DNA from: Pseudomonas congelans
GTDB taxonomy: Bacteria > Pseudomonadota > Gammaproteobacteria > Pseudomonadales > Pseudomonadaceae
Assembly (NCBI RefSeq): GCF_900103225.1
Contig: NZ_FNJH01000007.1
Span: 1-64,000 of the forward strand
Direction of reading: 5' to 3'
Length of the DNA: 64,000 nucleotides
Shown here piece after piece: positions 8,890 to 18,340 of the stretch. Made by a program: the position numbers and the translations under genes. The notes below the pieces were generated by a model, which searched no databases, was not told the DNA's origin, and was given only the letters and a program-made list of their open reading frames with translations. Position 1 is the first letter of the stretch. Each line of letters starts with the position of its first letter.

Positions 8890-10116
8890 TCAGGGGTTGA
8901 GGCTGAAGCGGTTGAGATCACCGTGGATTCGCTCGATGGCGACTCTGGCGTCGGTGGCGGTGGCCAGCGATTCGAGGTACTGGCTGCGCGCCGAAATCAG
9001 CGTTCGTTGCGCGTCCAGCACTTCCAGAAAACCGAACTTGCCCATCTCGAAACCGCGCGTTGCCGTGTCGACGGCACGTTGCGCGGCAGGCAGGATCACG
9101 CGGTCGAAGGACTCGACTTCCTGTGCGGCGGTGTTCCATTGATCGAGGGCGGACTGCGTCTGGGTACGCAGCTTCAGTTCGACGGCGTTGCGCAGGTCGC
9201 GCGACTGGTCCGCACGGCGTGAGGCCGCGAGCACGTTGCCCTGGTTTCGATCAAACAACGGGAGTGGCATCGACAGGCCCACGACGTTGACCCGCTCGCG
9301 CTCTTCGCGGCTGTACTGGCTGCCGACGCTGACGGTCAGGTCAGGGACGCGCTTGGCGCGCTCCGACCCCAGCGCGGCTTCGCGCTGTTCGATCTGGGTT
9401 TGGGCCAGGCGCAGCTCGGCGGACTGATTGAGGGCGGTCAGTAACTTTGCGCTCGGTGGCAGCTTGCCCGGCGACAGGTCGCTGTAGTCCAGACGCTCGA
9501 AAGAGGCGAGCGGCGAACCGGTAGTGCGCGCCAGCTCGCGGTTGCTGTTGATTTTCAGGGTCTCGGCGCGGCGTACCAGCAGGTCGGTTTCGGCCAGCTG
9601 CACCTGGGCGCGTGTGGCTTCCACCGGCGATACCTTACCCGCCCGGACTCGCCCTTCGGCAACCTCAAGACCGCGCTCGGCCAGTGTTCTGGATTGGCGC
9701 GCCAGCTCCAGGCCAGCCTGTGCCCGCGCCGCTGCGTAGAACGCCTGAACCACCTCGGCACGCAGCTCGTTGCCGCGACGCTCCAGCTCCAGACGCGCAG
9801 CGTCCTGCCCCTTGCTGGCGGCCTCGATACGCGCACCGCGCTTGCCGCCCAGTTCCAGTGCCTGGCTGAGCATCACGGTGGTGGTGCTGGTGTCGCGGCG
9901 GGTGTCTTCCACTTCCCATGACACTGTCGGGTTGGGAATCAGCCCGGCCTGCTGTCGATCACCCTCGGCGACGCCGATCTCCCACTGTGCTGCGGCAAGT
10001 TCCGGGTTACGGGCGAAGGCTGCCTCCAGTGCCTGAGCCAGGCTGATGCCCTGGGCTGCGGCAATGCCAGGGGCAACAAACGGTAACAACACCAGGCAAA
10101 GTGCGGCGACTCTCAT
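8890..10116 (-). CDS. czcC: CzcC-type outer-membrane efflux channel (TolC family)
   Basis: 408-residue outer-membrane factor of the metal efflux trio. The N-terminal signal peptide runs to about residue 22 (ending PGIAAAQG), followed by two OEP repeats rich in long helices, as in TolC-like channels (for example NPELAAAQWEIG and RNELRAEVVQAFYAAARAQ). It is the first gene of the czcCBA operon and starts 251 bp from the divergently transcribed czcR, so the shared gap should hold both promoters. Length is typical for CzcC/CusC relatives. I do not see a lipobox, unlike CusC. Confidence 0.92.
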   Translation of the reverse strand: MRVAALCLVLLPFVAPGIAAAQGISLAQALEAAFARNPELAAAQWEIGVAEGDRQQAGLIPNPTVSWEVEDTRRDTSTTTVMLSQALELGGKRGARIEAASKGQDAARLELERRGNELRAEVVQAFYAAARAQAGLELARQSRTLAERGLEVAEGRVRAGKVSPVEATRAQVQLAETDLLVRRAETLKINSNRELARTTGSPLASFERLDYSDLSPGKLPPSAKLLTALNQSAELRLAQTQIEQREAALGSERAKRVPDLTVSVGSQYSREERERVNVVGLSMPLPLFDRNQGNVLAASRRADQSRDLRNAVELKLRTQTQSALDQWNTAAQEVESFDRVILPAAQRAVDTATRGFEMGKFGFLEVLDAQRTLISARSQYLESLATATDARVAIERIHGDLNRFSLNP

Positions 10117-10367
10117 AGCACACTCCCTGCCGATCGATCTGTACGCTGAGCGCGCACGTTATTCTCCAGTCGCATGACTCACCCCATCGAAAGCAAAAAA
10201 CAAACAGGCACCAGGGCGCTGAAGTTGGCTGGGGGGACTGTATGCAACCGGAGTTATCAGAGGGATTGCTGCAAAATTACGATTTTGTTATCCAGCGGGA
10301 TGGGCGTTTCTTTTCAGTACACTGCACGGCATCGTCATCCACCGTTCATCAAACAGGAAGCCTGGTT
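10117..10367. promoter_or_regulatory. czcC/czcR divergent promoter region
   Basis: Non-coding gap between two divergent units. It contains a small inverted repeat CAAAAT-TACG-ATTTTG at 10272-10287 inside an AT-rich patch. There is also an imperfect direct repeat, TTAC then TTAT, about 11 bp apart, a spacing that OmpR-type response regulators often use. CzcR binding here is inference from position. The czcR ribosome site is AGGAAG at 10355-10360. Confidence 0.4.
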
Positions 10368-11042
10368 ATGCGAATCCTTGTCGTCGAGGACGAGCCGAAA
10401 ACTGCCGAATACATGCATCAGGGTCTGACCGAAAGCGGCTATATCGTCGATATCGCTGCAACCGGTCTCGATGGGCTCTATCTCGCGCAGCATCAGGCTT
10501 ACGATGTGGTGATACTGGACGTGAACCTGCCGGAGATGGACGGCTGGGAGGTGTTGAGTCGCCTGAGGAAGACCGTCAGTACGCGCATCATGATGGTCAC
10601 TGCACGAGGGCGTCTCGAAGAGAAGGTCAAGGGCCTGGAAATGGGCGCCGATGACTATCTGGTCAAGCCGTTCGAGTTTCCCGAGCTGCTGGCACGGGTC
10701 CGCACGCTGATGCGCCGCAGCGAGCAGACCAGCACTTCCAAGGTCTTGCAGGTCGGCGATCTGGAGCTGGATCAGGGTCGCCACAGAGCCTTCCGTGGCA
10801 GTCAGCGCATCGACCTGACGACCAAGGAGTTCGCGCTGCTGCACCTGTTGATGCGGCACAGCGGCGAAGTCATGTCGCGCACCCAGATCATCTCTCTGGT
10901 CTGGGACATGAACTTCGATTGCGACACCAATGTGGTGGAGGTGTCGATCCGCCGTCTGCGCGCGAAGATCGACGATCCGTTCGAGACCAAGCTGATTCAC
11001 ACCCTGCGTGGCGTCGGTTACGTACTGGAAGTGCGTGAATGA
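10368..11042 (+). CDS. czcR: CzcR-type heavy-metal response regulator
   Basis: 224-residue OmpR/PhoB-family regulator. The receiver domain has the acidic pair E7/D8, phospho-acceptor D51 (VVILDVNLPEMDG) and K100 (DDYLVKPFEF). The C-terminal winged helix spans about 130-222 (LTTKEFALLHLLMRHSGEVMSR, DTNVVEVSIRRLRAKID). I chose the ATG at 10368 because AGGAAG sits 7 bp upstream and the protein then begins with the canonical MRILVVEDE; longer upstream reading is possible but adds no domain. It overlaps the sensor gene by 4 bp (ATGA). It probably activates the divergent czcCBA operon. CopR/CusR is the alternative name. Confidence 0.93.
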   Translation: MRILVVEDEPKTAEYMHQGLTESGYIVDIAATGLDGLYLAQHQAYDVVILDVNLPEMDGWEVLSRLRKTVSTRIMMVTARGRLEEKVKGLEMGADDYLVKPFEFPELLARVRTLMRRSEQTSTSKVLQVGDLELDQGRHRAFRGSQRIDLTTKEFALLHLLMRHSGEVMSRTQIISLVWDMNFDCDTNVVEVSIRRLRAKIDDPFETKLIHTLRGVGYVLEVRE

Positions 11043-12430
11043 AGCTGACCCGTCTCTCGACCCGTCTCGGATTGACGGTCGCGGCGCTCATCGGGTGTCT
11101 GGTGCTGTTGATGGAAATGCTCGCCTATGCAGCGATTTCCCGTCAGCTCGATATACGTGCCGAAGACGCGTTGAGCGAGAAGTTCAGGCAGATCGAACAC
11201 AGCATGAGCGAGGGGTTTCTGGGCGTCGCCGACATCGTCCAGTACCCCCACACGCTGCGTGACCAGATTGTCGGGCATGACAGCTTCTCGCTGACCATTC
11301 TCGACGTGGGCAACCCTCGGCAAGAGTTGATGAGCGTCGGTAACCAAGAGGGACGAAGTCTGCCGGTTCCCGATACCGAAGCGCTGCCGCAAGGCTTTCA
11401 GGAACTGAGATCCGCCCAGGGTCACAAGATTCTGCTGGGTTACAGGACCGTGCGCCTCAAGACCGGTCAGGACGTGCTGGTCAGACTGTCCATGGACAGG
11501 GAAAGCGACACCGTTCTGCTGCACGCTTACGTCAGATCGACCTGCCTGGCCTTGCCGGTGATTCTGCTGCTGGTCGGCTTTGGTGTCTGGTGGGTGGTGC
11601 GTCGCGGGCTCAGGCCGCTGGGGGCGTTCAGAAAAGTCACCGCGCTGATCTCGGCCCGCGACCTGTCTCATCGCATGAAAGTGAAGGGCCTGCCTGACGA
11701 GTTGCGCGACCTGGCACATGCCGTCAACTTCATGCTGCACAGGCTGGACGGTGATGTGCAGCAACTGGCGCAGTTCTCGGACGACCTCGCGCATGAGTTG
11801 CGCTCGCCGATGAACAACCTGATGGGCAGGGCGCAGGTCACGCTGTCCAGACCGCGCCCGCCGGAGGAGTACAAGCAGGCGCTGGAGTCCTGTACCGAAG
11901 AGCTGGAGCGCATGTCGCGCATGATCAGTCAGATGCTGTTTCTGGCCAGCGTCAGCCAGCCCGCAGCGCCGCTGCCGGTCGAGATCATCGATCTGCGTGA
12001 GGAGGCAGACAAGGTCGCCGAACTGTTTTCCTCCTCGGCTGAGGATCGCGACATCACCCTGCAGGTTCAGGGGCACGCCGTGGCGACCGGTGACCGGCTG
12101 ATGATTCAGCGAGCTATTTCCAATCTGCTGTCCAATGCCATTCGTCATGGTCTGTCCGGCAGCGTCATTACCCTTACGCTTGCTACGCATGAGGATGAAG
12201 TGTCACTGGCGGTGCGCAATGCGGGGGATGGCATTGATGCCGAACATCTGCCGCGCCTGTTCGATCGTTTCTATCGGGTGCATGTGAGCCGCGCGCGACA
12301 GCAGGGCGGGACCGGGCTAGGGCTGGCGATTGTGCGTTCCATCATGAGCCTGCATGAAGGGCAGGTCACGGTGCAGAGCGAGCCAGGCCAATTCACCACA
12401 TTCAGTCTGATCTTTCCTAAACTGGTGTAA
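11039..12430 (+). CDS. czcS: CzcS-type heavy-metal sensor histidine kinase
   Basis: 463-residue membrane kinase. TM1 is at about 10-33, a periplasmic sensing region at 34-165, TM2 at about 167-187, then HAMP. The dimerisation box carries H252 (DDLAHELRSPMNN), followed by the N box (NLLSNAIRHG), the G1 box (NAGDGI) and the G2 box (GGTGLGLAI). It belongs to the heavy-metal sensor family (CusS/CopS/CzcS) and should phosphorylate the regulator whose gene it overlaps. The periplasmic part has few His, so the metal cannot be predicted from sequence; neighbouring CzcCBA suggests Zn, Cd or Co. Confidence 0.92.
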   Translation: MKLTRLSTRLGLTVAALIGCLVLLMEMLAYAAISRQLDIRAEDALSEKFRQIEHSMSEGFLGVADIVQYPHTLRDQIVGHDSFSLTILDVGNPRQELMSVGNQEGRSLPVPDTEALPQGFQELRSAQGHKILLGYRTVRLKTGQDVLVRLSMDRESDTVLLHAYVRSTCLALPVILLLVGFGVWWVVRRGLRPLGAFRKVTALISARDLSHRMKVKGLPDELRDLAHAVNFMLHRLDGDVQQLAQFSDDLAHELRSPMNNLMGRAQVTLSRPRPPEEYKQALESCTEELERMSRMISQMLFLASVSQPAAPLPVEIIDLREEADKVAELFSSSAEDRDITLQVQGHAVATGDRLMIQRAISNLLSNAIRHGLSGSVITLTLATHEDEVSLAVRNAGDGIDAEHLPRLFDRFYRVHVSRARQQGGTGLGLAIVRSIMSLHEGQVTVQSEPGQFTTFSLIFPKLV

Positions 12431-12544
12431 TGCGTCAGGTTGGTGGTCGTTCTTCAAGAACCTTTCGCTGACCCCCGGCTCATAGCTTGTGAGCGGGTAT
12501 TGCCCGGATGCTTCCGATGAAGCTGAACCTATAAGGATGGACGT

Positions 12545-12946
12545 ATGACAGTTGCTTTCTGGTGCGTGCTGATCGCGATCTTGCTGCCGATTATGTGTGC
12601 CGGTATCGCCAAGTTCGGCAGCGGCAAATTTGGCAGTGGGCATAATCATGACCCGCGTGCCTTTCTCGACAAGCTGGAGGGGTTCCCGCGCCGCGCGCAT
12701 GCTGCCCAGATGAACAGCTTTGAAGTGACCCCGGCGTTTGCTGCGGCGGTGATCATTGCGCACATTGCCGGTAACGCGCAGTTGGTGACCATTGATGTGC
12801 TGGCGGTGTTGTTTATCACCAGTCGCCTGCTCTACATCATCTTCTACCTGGCCGATCTGGCCGCACTGCGCTCGCTTGTCTGGCTGGTGGGTATGGGCCT
12901 GATCATCGCGTTGTTCGGGGTATCGGCTTTCCCAGCCGCGTCCTGA
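12545..12946 (+). CDS. MAPEG family inner-membrane protein
   Basis: 133-residue membrane protein with four hydrophobic helices (about 3-22, 63-80, 82-102, 108-128) and the MAPEG signature region (AHAAQMNSFEVTPAFAAAV followed by RLLYIIFYL). The family includes eukaryotic glutathione S-transferases and leukotriene C4 synthase; bacterial members of this short type have no established substrate. It starts at an ATG preceded by AAGGATGG. It stands alone between czcS and the convergent DUF1090 gene. Confidence 0.85.
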   Translation: MTVAFWCVLIAILLPIMCAGIAKFGSGKFGSGHNHDPRAFLDKLEGFPRRAHAAQMNSFEVTPAFAAAVIIAHIAGNAQLVTIDVLAVLFITSRLLYIIFYLADLAALRSLVWLVGMGLIIALFGVSAFPAAS

Positions 12947-12960
12947 CAGCCGCTTTGCGA

Positions 12961-12981
12961 CGCTGCCGAGCATGGGCAGCG
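12961..12981. terminator. small hairpin between convergent genes
   Basis: Perfect CGCTGCC (12961-12967) and GGCAGCG (12975-12981) with a 7-base loop, placed between the MAPEG stop and the DUF1090 stop. It has no T-run, so termination is only suggested by position. Confidence 0.35.
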
Positions 12982-12992
12982 CCGCGACCCGA

Positions 12993-13403
12993 TCAATCGT
13001 CTGGCTGGACCTTCTCGAGTTCGGTCTGGGCTTCCTGCAATTCCTTGCGCGAATCGGCGAGCTTGTCCTTGCGCTTGTTGATCTTCTCCGGATCGCCCTT
13101 TTCCATGGCCTTGTTCAGGTCGGTCTGACGGCGGCTGACTTCCTGCTTGGCATCAAGCACCTTCTGCTTGCGCTGTTTGATCAATGACGTCTCGGTGCAG
13201 TTGGCATTGACCTCGGCCAGTGCCTTTTCAAGGTCAGCCTGTTCCGCCTTGTTACCCTCGGTCTTGGCATCCTGAATCTTGCTGCTGATTTCCTGACTCT
13301 TGATCTGGCATTCGGACGGCATTGGGGCCTGTTCGTCTGCGAATACGGTGGTGGCGAGCAGCGTGCAGCTGGTGAAAAGGATCAGTGGCGATAAAAACTG
13401 CAT
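12993..13403 (-). CDS. DUF1090 periplasmic protein (YqjC-like)
   Basis: 136-residue exported protein. A signal peptide ends near residue 22 (LLATTVFADE). The mature part is almost wholly helical and highly charged, with heptad-like Lys/Glu/Gln spacing (KIQDAKTEGNKAEQADLEKAL) and two Cys (residues about 32 and 69), as expected for DUF1090. E. coli YqjC belongs to this family; the function is unknown. The next gene upstream, ligB, is on the same strand 40 bp away, so the two may be co-transcribed. Confidence 0.85.
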   Translation of the reverse strand: MQFLSPLILFTSCTLLATTVFADEQAPMPSECQIKSQEISSKIQDAKTEGNKAEQADLEKALAEVNANCTETSLIKQRKQKVLDAKQEVSRRQTDLNKAMEKGDPEKINKRKDKLADSRKELQEAQTELEKVQPDD

Positions 13404-13443
13404 ATGAACTCCGTTTGAATACGGACAGAAAAATGAACGTCCG

Positions 13444-15129
13444 CTACTTAAAACCTGAAATGCCCTGTGCCTGCAATTGCTGGCTCAGTGCCTGTACCTG
13501 TGGGTCCTGAAAAAAAGCCCTGAGCCTGGCTGCACGACCAGGACCGATGCCTGGCTCTGCTTGCCATTGCTCAACGCTGCGGTCAGCCAGCTCGTGCCAG
13601 TTGTCGGGCAGTCTGGCGTCTCCCGTAGGCGGCAGTCCGATGGCCTTGAGCCATGTCTGAAACGGCCGTTCGCGTGCGGAGTGCAGGCTGTCGAGCAGTT
13701 TAGCGCTACTGCGTTCAGCGAAGCCGGGAATGTTAACAAGCTCAGCATGATTCAGGGTCATCCAATCGAGTAAGCCCATGATTTGGCCGTTCTCGATAAG
13801 CGTGTTCCAGGTCCCCGGACCAATGCCGGGCAGTGCCAGGCCCTTCTTGCCACTGAGCCATGCCAGTCTGGCGCGGAACTGGCTTTCACAGCCCGGTGTG
13901 GCTTGCCAGCAGCTCAGCTCGTGAAAGTCGGCGGCTCGTGGAATGATCATGTCAGCTCGTTCGGCAGCACGGGACACCACGCCATCGAGTCGTGGAATCG
14001 TCAGCCCGGCCAGGCTCACGGCGATCTGATCGCCAGGCCTGATATCCAGTGTCTGCCAGCGCTGCAGCGATCCCGTGCTGATGCGGCTGACGGTACGGTC
14101 GTCAAGGCGTACCGGGGTCAGCTCCAGCACCGGCGTAATCCTGCCACTGCGGCCGATCTTGAAGTTGACCTTGCGCACTTCTGCGAGCGCCTGGGCGTAG
14201 GGATGTTTCCAGGCGACGATCCAGTAAGGCGCACTGGCCTGCCAGCGCTGCGCAGGCGGACGTTGACCCTGGCGCATGATCACGCCATCTGTGGCGAACG
14301 GCAGAGGATTGCGATACCAGTGCTCGCGCCATCGTGCGGCCTGGGCATAGTTTTCCAGTGAATGCGTATAGGCCGTGCTGTCTTCAAAGCCAATGGCTTG
14401 CAGGCCTGCGAGTCGTTGCGTCATATCGGCCGGCCCGTTCGGCCAGTCCCAGACGAACACCCCGATGGCGTCGGCCTGTTGCGGGCTGATCGTCTGCCGC
14501 GCCAGCAACCCCGCGACCTTGCTGCGCGCGTTGACGCTGCCGGATGCGGCCTGAATGTGGTCGTCCAGCCGCCAGTACAGCTCGCCTTGCAGTATGGGGG
14601 ATTCACTCTGGGGCAGTTGTTGAGGAATGGCCTTGATCAGTCGCGCCTGAGACGTCCAGTCCTGGCCGTTGCGCCCGTCACCACGACTGATCGCCTGCAC
14701 AAGCTGGCCTTTTTCATAGATCAGCGTGACGGCTACGCCATCGACCTTGGGTTGTATCCACAGATCGTTGCGGCCCTTGAGCCAGTCCTTGACGCTGCCT
14801 TCGTCGGCCAGCTTGTTGACGCCGGTGTGCGGAACGGGATGAGGCAGCGGGCCAACTGCTGTCTTTAGCGGATTGGATTCGGGGGTGGAAACGGCAAAGC
14901 ACGAGCGCCACAGGCTCAGCTTCTGCCGCGCCTGATCGTAGAGCTCGTCCGGGATTTGCGAAATGCCCTGCCCGTGGTAGCTGTCATCCCACGCGGCAAT
15001 CTGCTGTTGCAAGGTGGTGACCTCGCTGCGCGCCTTGGCTGCAGGCCAGTCAGGGCATTGGCTGGCATGGCCGGGGGTGGGTAGAAGAAACACAAGAGCA
15101 CACGTCATCAGGCGAACGGTGGGCAGCAT
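13444..15129 (-). CDS. ligB: NAD-dependent DNA ligase LigB
   Basis: 561-residue secondary NAD-type ligase. The adenylation motif KVDGVAV gives catalytic K128; further nucleotidyl-transferase motifs follow (ISRGDGRNGQDW, FATDGVIMRQ, WIVAWKHPY), then an OB fold and a C-terminal helix-hairpin-helix region (ALPGIGPGTW, NIPGFAERS). Compared with LigA it lacks the Cys4 zinc finger and BRCT domain, which is normal for LigB. The N-terminus (residues 1-22, ending PGHAS) looks like a Sec signal peptide, and E. coli LigB has a similar hydrophobic start. This is unexpected for a DNA enzyme. Confidence 0.93.
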   Translation of the reverse strand: MLPTVRLMTCALVFLLPTPGHASQCPDWPAAKARSEVTTLQQQIAAWDDSYHGQGISQIPDELYDQARQKLSLWRSCFAVSTPESNPLKTAVGPLPHPVPHTGVNKLADEGSVKDWLKGRNDLWIQPKVDGVAVTLIYEKGQLVQAISRGDGRNGQDWTSQARLIKAIPQQLPQSESPILQGELYWRLDDHIQAASGSVNARSKVAGLLARQTISPQQADAIGVFVWDWPNGPADMTQRLAGLQAIGFEDSTAYTHSLENYAQAARWREHWYRNPLPFATDGVIMRQGQRPPAQRWQASAPYWIVAWKHPYAQALAEVRKVNFKIGRSGRITPVLELTPVRLDDRTVSRISTGSLQRWQTLDIRPGDQIAVSLAGLTIPRLDGVVSRAAERADMIIPRAADFHELSCWQATPGCESQFRARLAWLSGKKGLALPGIGPGTWNTLIENGQIMGLLDWMTLNHAELVNIPGFAERSSAKLLDSLHSARERPFQTWLKAIGLPPTGDARLPDNWHELADRSVEQWQAEPGIGPGRAARLRAFFQDPQVQALSQQLQAQGISGFK

Positions 15130-15268
15130 CGAAGCATCCTTGCTTTAGGAATGGGCCCGATGAGGCTAGTCGTTGTCGTGTGGTGAAGGGGTAGGGCTTG
15201 GTTACCGGATTTTGCGATTGCGCAGGTCGGCATGTCCACGCAGAGTGCTCAGTGGCTGCACCGGCTTC

Positions 15269-15660
15269 TTCGTGAGCAAGCACACACGCCCTTCGGGCAG
15301 AAGCGCAGAGCATCGGGCACGATAGTTGAGGTTATCGTTCCTCACGCTCCAGCGTGGGAACGCAGTTCTCGATGCTCTGCGTCGTCAAGAGGACGCGGAG
15401 CGTCCAGAAAGGCATACGACGCAGAGCGCCGCACGATAGTCGCGACTGCACCTGCCCCTTCGTGAGCAAGCTCACACGCCCTTCGGGCAGAAGCGCAGAG
15501 CATCGGGCACGATAGTTGAGGTTATCGTTCCTCACGCTCCAGCGTGGGAACGCAGTTCTCGACGCTCTGCGTCGTCAAGAGGACGCGAAGCGTCCAGAAA
15601 GGCATACGACGCAGAGCGCCGCACGATAGTCGCGACTGCACCTGCCCCTTCGTGAGCAAG
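15269..15660. repeat. 190-bp tandem duplication, two copies plus stub
   Basis: Copy one is 15269-15458 and copy two 15459-15648, differing at about three positions. A 12-base third start (TTCGTGAGCAAG) follows at 15649-15660. Each unit contains the palindromes CACGCTCCAGCGTG and GACGC(T/G)...GCGTC and the word GGGCACGATAGT. It lies between the starts of the ligB unit and the end of metK, with no credible coding content. Confidence 0.9.
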
Positions 15661-15824
15661 AGTTGTGTATAAAAATGAGCGCGGAGCCTGGGCACGATAG
15701 TGTTCTCCCGCCTGGCTCTCGTTCCTCACGCTCCAGCGTGGGAATGCCTTGGGTGACGCTCTGCGTCACAAGCCTGCGGCGCGCCGCATTTTCTTGATCG
15801 GCTCGGAGCGTCCATATCTCCAGA
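15661..15824. repeat. further degenerate copy of the intergenic repeat
   Basis: Contains GGGCACGATAGT near 15690, CGTTCCTCACGCTCCAGCG from 15719 and GACGCTCTGCGTC at 15754-15766, the same building blocks as the 190-bp units but rearranged. No gene is seen in 15130-15875 apart from repeats and the metK terminator. Confidence 0.7.
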
Positions 15825-15868
15825 CGAAAAAAAGCCCCGAAACGACCATGTCGTCCGGGGCTTTTTTC
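15825..15868 (-). terminator. strong intrinsic terminator of metK
   Basis: A-run, GCCCCG, inner ACGAC/GTCGT pairing, CGGGGC, T-run. Read on the minus strand it is a GC-rich stem followed by seven T, directly after the metK stop. The symmetrical A/T runs would also let it stop transcription from the other side. Confidence 0.9.
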
Positions 15869-15875
15869 TGGGTTT

Positions 15876-17066
<1,191 letters not shown>

Positions 17067-17086
17067 CTCTACGGGTTTCCTTCATT

Positions 17087-18082
17087 TTACCGATGGTGAG
17101 TGTCGCCAGCCGGTCGCTGAAAATGGCGAACCTGGATCTGGAAACCATTACGTAAGCCTACATAGAGGCTTTCCCCGGGAACTAGCCCCGCAGCGATGGC
17201 CCAACGGGCCAGGTCTTCCTGCTCGAAACCTAACCAGAGATCGCCACAGGCCTCCCTGGCCCAACTCTGGTCATGACTACACAATTCTGTTACCAGCAGG
17301 CTACCGCCGGGTTTTACATGTTCGGCCAGTTGCCTCAAGGCTTCGGCCGGTACTGCGAAATGATGCAGCACCATGTTGAGGACGACGCACTCGGCACTGA
17401 CTTTAGCGTCGGTCAGTGCATCGGCCAGCCTCAGCTCAACGTTAGCCAGCGCCTTGCGCTCGCAGACGCCGCGCGCCAGGTCCAGCATCACCGGGCTGTT
17501 GTCCATCGCGATGACCTGAGCGAAGCGTCGCGCCAGCTCAGGAAGGAAGCCACCGTCACCGGGGCCTACTTCCAGAGCGGTTGCCTGCGCACCGAAGCTC
17601 AGTTTGTCGAGCAATGTCAGCAGGCTTTCGCTGTACTGCGCCAAACCGGCGATCAGGTCTTGCTGGGCGCGAAACTTTTCTGCGGTACGGGCGAAAAAAT
17701 CTTGACTGGCCAATGCTCGTTGCCGATGCACCAGGCCGATACGGCTCTGCACGTCGTCCGGCAAGTCCAGCGTATCCACTTCATCGAGCAGCGCCGCATG
17801 CAGCCTGCCACCTGGCAATTCGGTATGGGGCAGGGCACGTCGGTAGAAAATCGCGTTGCCTTCACGCCGTGTCGCCACCAGATCAGCCTGCGCCAGCACC
17901 TTGAGGTGATGGCTCATGCCGGACTGGCCGATGGCGAAAATCTGCGCCAGTTCCAGTACGCCGAACGAGTCGTTGGTCAGCACACGCAGCACGTTCAGCC
18001 GCAAGGGATCGCCGCCGGCCTTGCACAATGCAGAGAGGTCGTCGCATGCATCGTGGCGAATGGCAGGTACACGCAGGTTCAT
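17087..18082 (-). CDS. ArsR-type regulator fused to SAM/SAH-binding methyltransferase-like domain (SahR-like)
   Basis: 331 residues. The N-terminal winged helix (about 22-82, recognition region GQSGMSHHLKVLAQADLV, wing RREGNAIFY) lacks the Cys metal-binding pair of arsenic sensors. A helical linker follows, then a class I methyltransferase fold with motif I ALEVGPGDGGFL at 169-180 and a post-I acidic region (AMDNSPVML). Established knowledge: SahR regulators of Proteobacteria have exactly this architecture, bind S-adenosylhomocysteine, and repress SAM-cycle genes including metK. Operon linkage to metK and the palindrome just upstream support the same role. Catalytic methyltransferase activity is possible but less likely. 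Confidence 0.88.
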   Translation of the reverse strand: MNLRVPAIRHDACDDLSALCKAGGDPLRLNVLRVLTNDSFGVLELAQIFAIGQSGMSHHLKVLAQADLVATRREGNAIFYRRALPHTELPGGRLHAALLDEVDTLDLPDDVQSRIGLVHRQRALASQDFFARTAEKFRAQQDLIAGLAQYSESLLTLLDKLSFGAQATALEVGPGDGGFLPELARRFAQVIAMDNSPVMLDLARGVCERKALANVELRLADALTDAKVSAECVVLNMVLHHFAVPAEALRQLAEHVKPGGSLLVTELCSHDQSWAREACGDLWLGFEQEDLARWAIAAGLVPGESLYVGLRNGFQIQVRHFQRPAGDTHHR

Positions 18083-18121
18083 AGCTGCGCAGTCTAGAGA
18101 GCGATCCGGAGTGTCGCAAGG

Positions 18122-18147
18122 GCAATATCAAAAAGTTTTGATATTGC
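18122..18147. promoter_or_regulatory. perfect 12-bp palindrome, likely operator of the SahR-like regulator
   Basis: GCAATATCAAAA (18122-18133), two-base centre AG, TTTTGATATTGC (18136-18147). It starts 40 bp upstream of the regulator start at 18082, where its promoter should be, and about 190 bp upstream of tkt. The size and AT-rich symmetry suit an ArsR dimer. Autoregulation of the regulator-metK operon is inferred. Confidence 0.75.
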
Positions 18148-18340
18148 TGGATGGATGGCGCCGGTCAGGGGTTGTGAACTTGTCGTGCAGACGGATGATC
18201 CAGTCTTTGCGTGGCAAATAATGTCCGCAACCCCGGAAAAAAGCCTATGGTCGTCTATCTGTGATTGCCCCCGGCCTGTCCGTGAGGGAAAATGGTCTTC
18301 TTTTTCTCAATCCTATTTCTTAATTCCCAGGAGATCAGCG

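Noticed and set aside
15269..15660. Genes in the long frames across the tandem repeats
   Set aside because: The frames exist on several strands at once because the units are palindrome-rich, and they change with copy number. No ribosome sites.
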